Source of the DNA: Roridomyces roridus
Taxonomy: Eukaryota; Basidiomycota; Agaricomycetes; Agaricales; Mycenaceae
Direction: 5' to 3'
DNA length: 64,000 nucleotides
Assembly: GCA_029378245.1 (NCBI GenBank)
Contig: JARKIF010000100.1
Span: 53,152 to 117,151, forward strand
Positions 1 through 11,163 of the stretch are shown one piece after another. A model generated the notes under the pieces. It was not told the DNA's origin. It searched no databases and saw only the letters and a program-made list of their open reading frames with translations. How positions within the stretch are numbered: position 1 is the first letter of the stretch; every line of letters starts with the position of its first letter. The position numbers were made by a program, and so were the translations under genes.

Positions 1-1332
1 AAGAGCGGAGGCACGGTCGGTCGGCTGGCGGCGTGTCAGGGCTGTCATCCTTTCGGGGAAATCTAATTAGACCAATCGAACGGTTCCTCCTTCTCAAGGG
101 AGACAGAATGGACATCGCCTAGTATGTATGTGAGTCGTTTGAACGCCGTGGCCAGCTTGTTTCCTTGTCGTTGCTGCGGCTGTCTTAGTCTATTTCAACA
201 TTGACGACCCTTGGGCTTTCTGTAAGCCAGTGTCAAAGTGGAATTCAAAGTGAAACACAAGCGCTCAGCGCTCCGACGGGGAGGTAACATTTTTGGGCGA
301 CGTCGGCGTGGGGAGGGAAACGAAGTGACTAACCGAGTCCGCCTTGAATATGGCCACCAGAGAGGAGCATTTATGAGAAGAGTCATTTCTGTTCAAGCAC
401 GCAGACTCGGTAGGTGAATTGGACGGAAGGGGTGTGTCGCGGGATTCGAGCGGAATTGAGTCAGGCTCCGGGTGCCCGAATGAGGAAGAACATGGCCGTG
501 TCTCCCTGCGTTGTTTCCCGCGTTTTCACCGTCGTACCCGGCTCGGTGGGAAATCGCACTCTAGTGTAAATGAATTAGATCAAAATTAAATGGTTCAGTT
601 GTGTGGCGTCAGCTGATTAGTAGGCGTTGCAAGGGGATAGTCAAATTTCAACCGATCGGTGCGGCAGATAGATTTCAAAGGGGCAATATGAAGCCCTCCG
701 TTATTGGACCTCGTACTTGAGGAAAGGATGTTTTACAGTTTAGGAGAAGAGGAGGGAGGGAGGATTTGAATGGGGTTAGTTGACAAGAAACACGACATGG
801 CGCGTGTACTAGCGTCGGTTAGATTCAAACAGTAAAACATCCGAGAACTCAATGCGATCGTCGCGGAAGTTGAAAGCATAGCGAAACCTTTGGTGTCGGC
901 GGGCAGAACGTAGAGCGGGGGCGAGTGAACAATGGACAGCGCCTCCTCGGTTCGCTGAACGTGAAACGCGCGCCCCGGACGCCCTATCCGTAATTGAATT
1001 TCGACATTTATGCAATTGATTCCGGAAGGCTCTAGATTCAACCCCACATCATGATCATGTGGGGTAGAGTAGAAAAAATTGGGAAATTGGAATTGCGCAG
1101 TGGGGAAAGCAGCTTGGATGAGGGCAGGAATGCTCCCAGTCGAGAAGCGGATTAAGGGCGAGTGGCGAGCGAGTACGGAGTTGCCAGCAGAGATGAAGAA
1201 GCGAGAGTTAAAACGGCCGCGGCAGACGTTCCTTGATGGACATGATCCGGAATACTTAAAGAACCGATCCAACACAGTCAGCAGTGGACCCCGCTCCTCT
1301 TCCTCATACCACCACCCCCAACAAATCCTACC
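1..1332. other. Left-edge intergenic stretch, no gene recognised
   Basis: Short open frames occur on both strands, but none resembles a known family, extends across plausible introns or has a convincing start context. The last ~250 bases are the likely promoter and leader of the transporter that begins at 1333: the stretch before its ATG is C-rich and pyrimidine-rich, as is common upstream of fungal starts. Confidence 0.5.
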
Positions 1333-2515
1333 ATGAGCCTCGACATCGAGAAAGGTCACGGCGGTGCTGGCAGCGCGCTCACTGCCGCCCCTTTCCCCAC
1401 TCGCATTGCCGACCCTGCCCCCCTGGGTCTATTCTCCTTCGCTGCCACGACTTTCATCCTGAGCTTCTACAACGTTCAAATCCGTGGCATCACCGAGCCC
1501 AACGTCGTCGTCGGCATGGCCCTTTTCACTGGTGGTCTCGCTCAGTTGCTCGCGGGCATGTGGGAGTTCCCTCGCGGAAACGTCTTTGGCGCGACTGGTG
1601 CGTCTCTGTCCCTCTTCCAAGGACCCATTCTAACAGAAATACAGCCTTCACATCCTATGGCGCGTTCTGGTTGTCGTATGCGGCGATCCTGATCCCCGGC
1701 TCTGGCATCATCGACGCGTATGTTGACCCAACGACGGGCAAGCTGAACGGTGAAATGCTGGATAACGCGCTGGGCATCTATCTCTTCACCTGGTTCATTT
1801 TCACCTTCCTGTTCTTGTGAGTTGCCCTCTCCTTTTTTCTTGTCGCTCCTCGCAAATCGCCCCACATCCCCATCTGTAATTGCCCGGTCCCCGTCGGACG
1901 CGCTGGCTCTTTCTGATGGCGGCTGTCGCGCGCGTCACTTGCTGTGGATCTGTGTCATTACACCACATGTTTCTTCCACTTTGCGTATATCGCCCACCAC
2001 GACCCCGTCTGTATCTCCATGGGTGTCCACCCACAAGGCCGATGATGTGGTTGTTCGTGCCCGGGACGCGCCACCCGCGCCATTCCTCCGTGGGGTTTTT
2101 TCCGGCGAATCGCCGAACCTCCGTCTCCTTTGTTTAGCTAGTCACTGACTATTTTTTTCTTGCAGCCTCACCTCCCTGCGCAAGTCGATTGCCTTCATCT
2201 CCCTCTTCGGATGCCTGTCGATCACATTTGCTCTCCTCGGCGCGGGTAACTTCACGGGCAAAGAAAAGTGAGCTCACTCAGTTCTTTCCCGCTGGCGGAA
2301 TGTTGCCGTCCACGCGGTAATACGGCATTCTGGCGCAGTATCTCCCCGGTTCAGGAACAGTCACTGACCAACCATCATCCAGTGTTCTCAAGGCCGGCGG
2401 CGCATTTGGCATCGTCACCGCGTTCATCGCATACTACATGGCTTTCTCCGACCTACTCGCTGCCGAGCGTGCGCCGATTATTGGCCTCCCAATGGGCGGG
2501 TTCAAGCATGATTGA
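1333..2515 (+). CDS. GPR1/FUN34/YaaH (ATO) family acetate transporter
   Basis: Predicted plasma-membrane six-helix transporter for acetate or another small carboxylate. Exons read by eye: 1333-1597, 1645-1816, 2166-2267 and 2383-2515. They join in frame to 223 residues, the normal size for this family. The family signature near residue 30 reads DPAPLGLFSFA (usually NPAPLGL). It is followed by hydrophobic helices and the conserved stretches FGATAFTSYGAFWLS and LKAGGAFGIVTAF. The start is the first ATG, 16 bases after an in-frame stop-rich leader. The soluble N-terminus is short. The second intron is 349 nt, far longer than the ~50 nt introns elsewhere. What I see is the family signature and clean splicing; substrate choice (acetate versus succinate or ammonium-linked export) is inferred from the family. 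Confidence 0.9.
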
Positions 2516-2935
2516 TTGACTCGGAGGCGACGGGGATCTCGGTAGAAGTAGTTTACCCTTTCGTGATTCCATCTTCTATTCCTGCCTTCTTTATGTATGA
2601 TACAACATTACCCGGGTCTCTTTTCTTTTCTTGCCAAATTTGCGCAGTGTTACCGCAACACATCACATTCTTTTGATCGATAGCCGTTCTTTAAAAGTTG
2701 CCCTACATGCTACCAGTAGCACACAGAAGTACGAGTACATGGACTTGATTTAATGAAGGAGTTGTTCTTCCTTGCCAGGAATTGAGAGTCAGAGCTAGCT
2801 CGAGAGAATTGTATGGTTCGAATCCAAGTCTCAGCAATGTTGAGGGGATTGTATGAATTTAACTCTTTTGCTCTGCGAGTCTGCTTGAAGTCGGAAAACC
2901 ATTTGCATTTCTGTGGATCGCGTCGGTACCAGGTA

Positions 2936-3027
2936 TCAGACATGGTGTAACCCACACGGCTGCTCGCAATCATGCTATATCCATGTTGTCAAGCGCAGCA
3001 ATTCGGGGTTCGAATCCCTGTGTCTGA
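2936..3027 (+). repeat. tRNA-like element, copy 1 (tRNA-derived repeat or pseudo-tRNA)
   Basis: The 5' heptamer TCAGACA (2936-2942) pairs exactly with the 3' heptamer TGTCTGA (3021-3027), as in a tRNA acceptor stem. Directly inside the 3' heptamer lies a T-arm, stem CGGGG/CCCTG around loop TTCGAAT. Near the 5' end TGGTGTAACCC resembles an A-box/D-arm. A GCTGC/GCAGC pair could form an anticodon stem around a long insert. The D-loop is too short and no standard anticodon loop is visible, so a functional tRNA is unlikely. The same ends recur on the other strand at 4807-4908. Confidence 0.5.
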
Positions 3028-3854
3028 CTAGATCGTTGTGGCCGAACCCCCTTTTTGTTCTCTTGAGCCTTGAGAGGCTCTGTGGCGCAGATTCGAGCTC
3101 GAGCTCAAGGAATTCGATAATGAGCTCCCAGCGTCAACGTTTCAACTCCTGAGCAGCTTGAAGGCCATTTTGGTTGAAATCCAGCAGGTTTAATGACCAA
3201 GTTACAGCACTTGGTTCGAGCTTTCGAAGGCATACTTACACTCAGACTCGAGTTAGTTCAACAAAGGCCTGGAGGCAGCAGTGTGCCCAGACGTCCCAAC
3301 TTCCTTCCCGATCACACGCTGGGTTCGATTCCGAGGGTTGCTATAATGTTGCCACGATCAGCGAATTCTTTTCCTTCAATTGAACGAGTTTGGACCTGGG
3401 TTTGGGGGAAAACTCTGTAGGTACTTATGATCGACCGAATCTCCCTCCAAGAGTCAGCGCTTCAGTACGAGCGGGAAAGAACTCCGCAAAGACTAGCGCT
3501 AAGGTTAATTTTCAGATTTTCCATCCTTTCACCCAAGTGGGCGAAATTTGCTGAGCGTGGGCGTCGGTGGGCCCAAAGAAGATACGTGATGGCGCGCTAT
3601 CTTTCGATCAAATTCAACGCCTCGGCGGCCGCAGTTTCTGGTGTCTTCTTCGAATTCGAATCCTTGTTCTGTTACCATGTTTAGCGCTCAGCGGCGTCCC
3701 GAGAGCTCGAGCTGACAGAAGGCTCGGGCTAGCCTCGGTCATCTTGGCCTCTTGCCAGTTTCCTGTAATTACCGGTACCGTCGGGCTTCCCAGCCTCCTT
3801 TTCCCAGCCTCCTAATCTGAGTCATATGCCCGAGGCTGCCCGAACCAAGTTGAC

Positions 3855-3860
3855 TATAAA
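3855..3860 (+). promoter_or_regulatory. TATA box of the tautomerase gene
   Basis: TATAAA lies 36 bases upstream of the ATG at 3897, a plausible core-promoter distance for a fungal gene with a short leader. Confidence 0.5.
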
Positions 3861-3896
3861 CCCTCTGCCAGTAATCTCTCAGCACGACAAAATCAA

Positions 3897-4465
3897 ATGC
3901 CTCTCCACCGCTTCTTCATCCCCAAAGGGCTCTACACCGCGTCGGACAAGGCCGCCATCGCACGCGCGGTAACGGAAGTCTACAAAATACTCCCGAAATT
4001 CTACGTCGTCGTGCTCTTCATCGAGCTCGACGCCGACCCTGAGAATGGCAATTTTTTCGTTGGCGGGGAGCCGAATGCCCGATTTGTGCGCATTGCGGTG
4101 GAGCATTATGCCCGGAATTTCGGGGAGTGAGTGTCTTTTATTCGTGCTTCGGCCGTGTTGACTGAACATACCCAGTGACGATCAGCGCAAGCGCATGTTC
4201 ATGGACCGCTACGAGGCGGCGTTGGAGCCGTTCACCAAAGGGCGAGGCATCGACTGGGAAGTGCAGGTTAGCGACGCGGATGTGAGTTCTCCTTGCCATG
4301 CCATTATTCGCTGCTAATTCTGTCACTCCGAAGCGCGTGCTGTGGAACGAAAATGGTGTTGCGCCGCCGGTGCCCGGGAGTGAGGAGGAAAAGATTTGGA
4401 AGCAGGAGAATCGGGCCGTTTCGGCGGAGGAGATGGAAGCATTGAAGGCGCAAGGGCGGCTTTAG
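3897..4465 (+). CDS. cis-CaaD-like tautomerase superfamily protein
   Basis: Exons 3897-4126, 4176-4281 and 4334-4465 join in frame to 155 residues, the usual length for fungal cis-3-chloroacrylic-acid-dehalogenase-like tautomerases. The protein begins M-P-L-H-R, so removal of Met exposes the catalytic N-terminal proline that defines the superfamily. Two arginines three residues apart (ARFVR, about residues 61 and 64 of the mature chain) match the substrate-carboxylate-binding Arg pair of cis-CaaD. A Glu in DWEVQV, in the second half, is a candidate for the water-activating acid. Family members are cytosolic, act on small unsaturated acids and are mostly of unknown natural substrate. The fold assignment rests on Pro-1, the Arg pair and length; the actual reaction cannot be told from sequence. 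Confidence 0.85.
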
Positions 4466-5595
4466 TGTGGTTGGAAAATTCAACCAGCTACACGTGACGG
4501 AATGTCATCACGTGCAGTGTTCAACTTTTGGTTCAAATTGGATTTGCGTGATCTGTTCGGTGTTCCGTAGTTCTCTTCACCTCTCTCTCGTCACAAAACG
4601 TAGACTCCGTTTAGCCTTGACCACCCGAGGCCGATGGGGATGGATAACCCGGTCCCTTCGCTTGCTATCAACGTTGAACTTGACCAATATCGGGACGTCG
4701 ACCAAGGCAAGACTATAATTTACTATAATTTTCAACGAGCATGATTCTATGGATTTGCTCTTTCCGATTTTTGGCTGAATAAAAAATTCGCGGGACAATG
4801 CGGCACTCAGACACCGGGACTCGAACCCGCAACCGCCGCCGGAATCAAGGATCGTCTGCAGCTGCAGTTGCAACTGAAGCGGCGATGTTGACTTGACACC
4901 ATGTCTGGTAGTTGTTCCGCCCCCCAACCGGCTATGGGCTAGGACTCTTACTCTATGTAGACCGACTGTCTGAAAAAGAGCCGGTTCTTGATTCATCCAT
5001 GAGAACACAGGGATTCGAACCCCTTCCTGTTTCTGCATGTCATGGCGATTCTGAGACCCATTCAAAGATGTTTGGTAACTGTGTGCGTGCGGGGTACTTG
5101 GAGTCATTTCAAAGACTCGTGGCGTCGACGCTCCCTTCAAGCTCGGGTGCTCTGACTAATATAGTCACTCTCGATCCAGGCAATCGCCTCAAAGTCGTAA
5201 GTAATGAATGGACAGACGGCTCTTCGCCTGAGATTCTCTTTCGCATAAAAAGGGATATCACCAATTTCTGGACAACAAGTTCAGGAATCGAACCTGGCGC
5301 TCGTGCGGACACGGTTGTTACTTGGAAGCTTAGCAGTTTTCGATAAACTTCATCTCCTCTGTGACAAAATGTTATTGAGTTGTAGCAACACCCGGGGAGA
5401 ATACGGGCTGTCCGAAGTTCCCAGCGTGGAGTGTCAGCCTGAGCGAGTACTAGCAGGTCTCTTCATTGAAGCACATCTTGAGTGTAGCACGAGGACTTGT
5501 ATGCATTCGTCCGCCAGTACAAATCGTTTAGTCATTGCCTTCTCCCCTCCACGGCACAACTCAACTCAACCCCGAAACCCCCGAGCGCTTCAAAT
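4466..5595. other. Gene-free stretch with minus-strand tRNA-like remnants
   Basis: No coding gene recognised. On the minus strand there are three B-box/T-loop matches (plus-strand positions 4817-4827, 5011-5021 and 5284-5294). The first belongs to the element at 4807-4908. Together with the plus-strand matches at 2.8-3.7 kb they flank the tautomerase gene on both sides, pointing away from it on neither strand consistently. Confidence 0.5.
4807..4908 (-). repeat. tRNA-like element, copy 2
   Basis: Read on the minus strand it starts CCAGACATGGTGTC and ends with T-loop GGTTCGAGTCC followed by TGTCTGA. Six of seven end bases pair. The first 12 bases and the acceptor-like 3' end are the same as in the plus-strand copy at 2936-3027, while the interior differs. 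Shared ends with divergent middles argue for a small repeat family derived from a tRNA rather than two chance T-loops. Confidence 0.5.
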
Positions 5596-7363
5596 CTACA
5601 CGCACGTGTCAATTCGACTCCGGCTCCAGAGCAAAGTTGAATACTCACCACCTGTAGGTATATTCGGCCTCACTGCACTCGCCCAAACAGTCGTAAATGC
5701 ATCCGGTTGCCCCAAATCATTGATCTGTCCAGGCTCCAAACTCCCCGTATCAGGCCCGCAGCACGGCGAGGCGGTTCCCCAGATGGGGCCCGCGGCCCAG
5801 ATGGACCAACCGATCCATTCAGGGTTCGCGGACAGGTAAGCCAGGAGGTCGTCGATGAACTGTATACGGGAGTCAAGATAAGGGCAAGGTGAGGAGGGGA
5901 TGATAGGAGAGGAGACGAACCTGGAAACAATTTTGGTTGTTTCCACCGCCGAATTCGCTGAGTACGGCTCTACACCAAGATGAGATGAGAGTCACAATGG
6001 GAGTGGTTGAGCGTACTTGAGATTATTTTGCTGTAACCAGGCTGTTATGGCCGCGAGGTTTGACGGGCCTGTATCCCTTGATTAGTTAGATGTTCGGGTC
6101 GAAAGCGGGAGCATATACCAGGTTGCGTGCACTCTGCATGACCCCCTGAGAAGTCCACATCTGCCGCACGTCGTCAGCTTGCGAAAGATCACGCCCAACA
6201 AGACGCACCCAGATACTACCGAACGCTCCGTCAATACTCCTTCCCGCGTCCAAATATCAGAGCCACGCACCTCATGCACATCGATAGCTGTATTCCTAGC
6301 GGGATCAACCAGCTGATTCAGAAAATCGCTCGAAGGCGCATCCCCACTCCCAGTGACCTGCGTCCACGAATGCCCGCCTGTGAATCCGTTGCCTGGAGCA
6401 AGAATGAGTTGTTTTGCGCCCGAGGCCCGGATACCGTTGATCGCAGCTTGGTTGTTTGCGAGGAGTAGGTCAGTTGCCTGGGGTCGCAATCTCAACCCAA
6501 AACAGCGAATGGAGAGCAAGGGAAGGGTTTACCAGATCATGCGGCTCGTTGTTGATACCAAAGATAACATTCGGGTTCGAGACGAACCGCGAGGCGAGTT
6601 GGTTCCAGAATGCTTGGAACTGTGCCGTCGTCGCGGCTTTGGGGTCGGTTGTGTCGCCGATAATCTGTGTACATTAAGCCGCGGGGATGTCAAGGGGGTT
6701 TCCCCACGCACGCTGCCGCTGAATGGTTGCGAGGATGGATCGCTGCACGGGTTTAGGGTTGAACGGATAATTGGATCAACGAACGTACTTGTCTGTTCTC
6801 GAATGAGTAGGGAATTGTTAAATAAGAGAGTCGCACGCACAGCGCATATAATTATGAGGGTCAATGAGCGCGTACGCCCCCTTGGTCAGAGTAATATGGT
6901 TGATCGCGTCTGCGAATTCCGAGAAATACTGGATTGTCGATGCTCAGCGGGTCACACAAAGAGCAAGGGAACAACAGCCACCGTTTCGTTAAACTTACTC
7001 CCCAGCCCGAAGGAGAGCGGGCACATTCGCTCCATGAGGAAGGTTACACGGAAAAAATTGATCTTTTCCTGGTCGACGAAGATGTCGACGGTGCTCTTCA
7101 ACTGAATCAACAAACAGGATGGTCCCAGAAGAAAGTGGGAAACCTTGTTGATGAAAGCATAATCGACACCGAACCTCCCCGGAAGGCCTTGGCCAGGGGT
7201 ACCAAAGACGCCGAACTCGCCGCCAGACTAAATACAACATACTTTAAGTAGCTCCACATCCCACGAAAGTTGCAGTACCACTCACCTCATTGACTCCAGC
7301 GTAGAGGATTTTCGCGAGCCCTACAGCGAGGAAAATGTACGGAATGAAGAGGGAAATGAGCAT
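5596..7363 (-). CDS. Secreted GH5 (subfamily 5-like) endo-beta-1,4-glucanase
   Basis: Cellulose-cleaving endoglucanase with retaining GH5 chemistry. It is assembled from about twelve exons, including 7286-7363, 7144-7227, 6999-7101, 6533-6664, 6271-6477, 6209-6215, 6119-6160, 6017-6068, 5921-5969 and 5596-5859. The first exon encodes a hydrophobic signal peptide of about 20 residues. Conserved landmarks in order: ALIDPHNYMR, then NEPHDL with the acid/base Glu, then APGNGFTGGHSW, then HEYLD-VDFSGGH, and finally LSEFGGGNNQNC with the nucleophile Glu. WSIWAAGPIWG follows near the C-terminus. No cellulose-binding module is visible at either end. The HEYLD motif is split by a 7-nt exon. The junction after NYMR (about 6830-6740) and the very C-terminus are uncertain, because an alternative last intron would change the final ~15 residues. 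Confidence 0.88.
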
Positions 7364-8025
7364 TGTTGTTGAGGAGGCCTAGTCGCGAGGCGCACCTTCT
7401 TATATTTTTTCGCCAGGGTATAAAATCCCAAAAACATACCGTCTCCACTGCGGTGGATTATCGGGTCAGCCCATTTCTAGACCAAGTGACTGCTGGCAGG
7501 GCGGAGCGCACACGGGACCCGCGGAAGCAATATGAATTGGTGATGTATTCGTCGGGCAACGAATAGGCTTGAAGAAAAAAAAGATACCGGTGGGAAACGA
7601 GTTGCGAGTTCGGGTATCTTAGGTTGGGAGGGGTGCACAATAAATTTAAGCGGCATCGGAGCACCTTTTGGAGCGTCAGCAGACGCGAGATAATGGTGCC
7701 GTTGAGTACCGTTGCAACGGTAGACGCTCACGGTGACGATGAGCCACAAGGTCCTGTGAAGTGAAAAACCGACAATGGTGGTCAAGTGCAAGCCGCATTG
7801 ATGTAGTTGATTGACGGCAGGTTGATGTCGACGTCACTGCCGTGCCGCTGCTTTCCTCTCAATTTACTCTCCCACCAAGATACGGCGACGATGGAGGACC
7901 GGGAATATCTCCTAGGTCATTTTCGATGTCTTGGAATGCTTCAGATTTGTTTACGTCTCTGCAGGAGGAAAACCCGCTCGGCCGCCGTTGAAATGACTCA
8001 CTCCTCTCCGAGTCAACGAACAACC
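7364..8025. other. Divergent intergenic region between GH5 and GNAT genes
   Basis: No gene seen. It separates two divergently transcribed genes, so it should hold both promoters. A GGTATAAAATCCC sequence near 7417 reads as a TATA box only on the plus strand and lies too far from the acetyltransferase start to assign. Confidence 0.45.
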
Positions 8026-8621
8026 ATGACTGGAATCAAGCTTGTCCATGCCACATCCGACGAGCTCAAGGGACAGTGCATCGCGATTCGAAAAGCTGTG
8101 AGTCGCCAGCACTTATGCAGCCTTGGATTCACACGGCAATGGGTCAGGTCTTCGTTCAGGAACAAGGGTACATCCATCTTGACGAAGATAACCAGCCGTG
8201 AGTCAGATTTAGGCATCTGCATTCGTAAAAATACACATTCTCTACTATTCAGGGAAGATGCTGTTGCCCTGCACTTTCTCGCCATCCAAGACGACACGTT
8301 TATAGGCACTGCACGCCTGGCTGCACGGCCAAACCACGTCTACATCCTCTCCCGCTTTGCCCTTCTCCCGTCTTTCCGGGGGAACGGGAACGGCGGTAAG
8401 TTTATCGCCGCGCTGGAACAATGGGTTCTTCAGCAGGGCGGGTTCCATATCGTTGAGCTGGAAGCTCAGGATGGGTCGTACGGATTCTACGAGAGGTGGG
8501 TACTATAACCTCCCGCTGCTTTTAGCTGACGTTCGAATACAGGTTGGGATATACGAGACAGAGCAGCGAGCCCTATATCAAGGCGAGTCTACGCAAGTTG
8601 CTGCTTCTGGAGTCGGACTGA
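8026..8621 (+). CDS. GNAT family N-acetyltransferase
   Basis: Exons 8026-8097, 8148-8197, 8253-8495 and 8543-8621 join in frame to 147 residues, typical for a small single-domain GNAT enzyme that moves acetyl from acetyl-CoA to an amine. The expected order is visible: VFVQEQGYIHLDEDNQPED (motif C/D region), IGTARL (beta-4), then RFALLPSFRGNGNGGKFIAALE. The last of these is motif A, with an R-G-N-G version of the Q/RxxGxG/A acetyl-CoA pyrophosphate loop. YGFYERLGYTR follows as motif B. In-frame ATGs also exist at 7993 and further upstream; 8026 is chosen because the residues before it add no recognisable domain. Substrate is unknown. The closest feel is the ElaA/YjcF-like group of small GNATs. 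Confidence 0.82.
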
Positions 8622-8793
8622 CAGGTTACTCAAGGATGGGAAACCGCATCTTCGCATGAGGAAGGATTTGGCCATAGACGAGTAGAAGAATAATGAAGTT
8701 CGGTTACTCTACAATGTACTAACGGCCAGCCACGCGTCTTCTCCCGAGCCGCGGCGGAACATTGTCCTTTCGGAGCAACGCCATCGAACTTGG

Positions 8794-8800
8794 TATAAAA
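8794..8800 (+). promoter_or_regulatory. TATA box upstream of GMC oxidase copy A
   Basis: TATAAAA ends 34 bases before the ATG at 8835. The preserved core promoter contrasts with the broken coding sequence downstream, which suggests that inactivation is not ancient. Confidence 0.45.
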
Positions 8801-8834
8801 CCATCCCCTATGGCCTGCGGTGCGCCCAAACTCC

Positions 8835-11163
8835 ATGCTTCCCCACTCCATCCAACCTGAATACGATATCATCTTCGCCGGGGGCGGTACAGCCGCCTGC
8901 GTCACTGCCAGCCGCCTCGCCTCAGCCTTCCCCCACCTCACCATTCTAGTATTGGAGACAGGCCCGGGAACGAAGGACAAGGAGGAGCACATCCAACCTG
9001 GGCTATATCCGTCTCACCTCGCATCGGATACGAAGACCATGGGCGTTCATGTGTCCGCGCCGTCGGACAACGTGGCGGGCCGCGCTATCTCTGTGTTCTT
9101 TGGCCAGTGCGTCGGAGGCGGGTCGTCCATTAACTGGATGGCGTATAACAGGCCTGCTGCATCCGATCTTGATGAGTGGGAGACGGTATTCGGGAACGAG
9201 GGATGGGGCGCGGAGGCTATGATCCCGATGTTTCAAAAGGTATGGCATTCGTTGTCGAATTAATCTGACCGAACGACAGGCCGAAACATACGAGATCGAC
9301 CCGAAGAAACCGACCCATGGGTCCGACGGTCCGCTCAAAGTCTCTTACGGCGCTGCGAGCGGATTGGATGGCTGGAAGGAATTCGGGAACGTCGGCTCGG
9401 CGATCGAGAAGGGTCGCCCTCAAGGAGTTGAAGCCAACAGTTTTGGCACTGAAAGCATCAACGTCTTCTACGTGAGTTGCAACGTCCTAAATGGTTTCAG
9501 CTAACGTCGAATAGAGAATGCCGAAATGGGCCTCGACGGCTGGTCGCCGCTCAGATGTTGCTGCAAGTTGCTCTATCTATATCTTCGCAACGTTAGTAAA
9601 CTGTTCTGAAGCATTACTACGTCTACAACAATTGGCCGTGTTCGATGGATGCCTCGTCAATCGTGTCCTGATCGAGTCAGTGGCCATTCCATATCTCATT
9701 CATAAACTCACTTCACCAAGGAACGGCATCGCTATGGGTGTCGAATATTTCTTCAACCGACGCGTTCACCCATCGGCTCCTCCTCAAGACATTCGCTTCA
9801 CAGTAAAGGCCCGCCAACTCGTCATTGTATCCGCCGGCGCCATGGGTTCGCCTCTAATTCTCGAGCGTTCTGGGATCGGACGCAAAGACTTGCTCGAGCG
9901 GGCGGGTATTGCCGTCGTTGCTGATATTCCAGGTGTCGGAGAATTATCAAGGTCTGCGATTCCTTGAACAATCGTTACTCGGTGTTGAAACCAAACCAGA
10001 TCACATACTGTGCACTCCGTTGTACATCGTGGATTCTAATGTTAAGACCATGGACGACCTGTTCCGTGGAGATACTGAGACGCTCAAGACCGCGCAACAG
10101 CAGTGGAACGCTGATGGATCTGGATTGTTAAGCTCCAAGTAAGCTTGCTCTCCTCTGACCAGAGTACTTCTCATTTTGTTAGTGCTATAGATGCCGCAAT
10201 AAAGCTCCGTCCTCATCCGGATGAGCTGGGCGAACTCGGGCCCGAGTTCATGGAGTACTGGAATGAAAAGTTTGCTGACAAGCCGGATAGACCGTTGCTC
10301 GTGTCTGGGCAAGTAATGAGCTTGCCTAAAAGGTTCGTTGAATTTTTCTGGTTGGACTGGCCTCTCATACATCTCAGCGACGAATTGCTTTCATCTCCCA
10401 AGTTGATGGTCATTCTATTTTACTTGGTATCTATCCCGTTTGACGGTCCCCTCTCGTTTTCTGATTCCGTTTGTGATCAAGTGCTATCCGAAATCGCGCG
10501 GATATCTCCACATTTCGTCCTCGGACCCTCTCGAAGCACCCAATTTTCAAGCGGGTTATCTCTCCAGGTGCGACTTCCATGCACTATTCAACTCTGACCC
10601 TCATTCATTTCCCATATCAGCCCCGCGGAACTTGCAGCCCTGCGCTGGGCCTACAAAAAGAGCCGCGAAATTGCTCGCAGGCTTAGCTTTTTCCGCGGCG
10701 CGCTGCCTCCTACGCATCCGAATTTCAACCCGGAATCATCTGCCGCGGCAGCAGTCCTGGAAACGTCGCCTGTGTCGCTCGAAGCTCCCAAAATCGTATA
10801 CTCGAAGGAGGATGACGAAGCCATCGACAATCCGTGCAGACTACTTGGCACGCGGTAAGTCGGTGGTTGATATTCAATTCCGCTGGTGATCATCAAACAA
10901 CTTTAGCTCGGAACGTGTGCTATGAAGCCGCTCGAACAAGGCGGGGTCGTTGATAGCAAGTTGAATGTTTACATGGTCAAGAAGCTCAAGGTCGTGGATT
11001 TATCTATCGCGCCGTCCAATGTACATTCGGTAAGTGCGGATATCGTTTTGCGGATGATTTGTATGAATCTAGCTGGCAGAACACCTACTCGATGGCGATG
11101 GCCATTGGCGAGAAGGCAGCGGTTATTATAGCAGAGGAATTGAACCGTACAAGGCTTCGATGA
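8835..11163 (+). pseudogene. GMC oxidoreductase (alcohol/methanol-oxidase-like), decayed copy A
   Basis: The intact parent enzyme would be an FAD-dependent alcohol oxidase producing aldehyde and H2O2. Exon 1 (8835-9239) is clean. It carries the FAD-binding FAGGGTAACVTASRL, the VGGGSSINWMAYNRP segment, and the spacing of methanol oxidases. Later exons keep the ERSGIG and GENYQ-DHILC segments and LGTCAMKP, and end with NTYSMAMAIGEKAAV. Against copies B and C, two small deletions break the frame. One of about 10 nt lies near 9631-9640, just before the DGCLVNRVLIE segment. One of about 13 nt lies near 10830, removing most of the DEYLRGAVQT segment. One intron (after GRRSDVA) would have to use a GC donor. 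No splice choice I found restores the full frame, so I call it a pseudogene; a truncated product is possible. Confidence 0.75.

Larger units (their letters stand above)
2516..3896. other. Gene-free stretch with tRNA-like T-arm remnants
   Basis: No protein-coding gene is supported. The plus strand carries four close matches to the RNA polymerase III B-box / tRNA T-loop consensus GGTTCGANTCC, at 2815-2825, 3007-3017, 3322-3332 and (with two changes) 3653-3663. One of them belongs to an element with paired ends, annotated separately. The last 50 bases hold the promoter of the tautomerase gene. Confidence 0.55.

Noticed and set aside
733..1359. 208-codon minus-strand open frame
   Set aside because: It overlaps the start of the transporter, has no family resemblance and lacks a coding-like pattern; treated as a chance frame.
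2815..2825. B-box GGTTCGAATCC taken as a tRNA gene
   Set aside because: No pairing acceptor stem, D-arm or anticodon arm could be drawn at the right distance.
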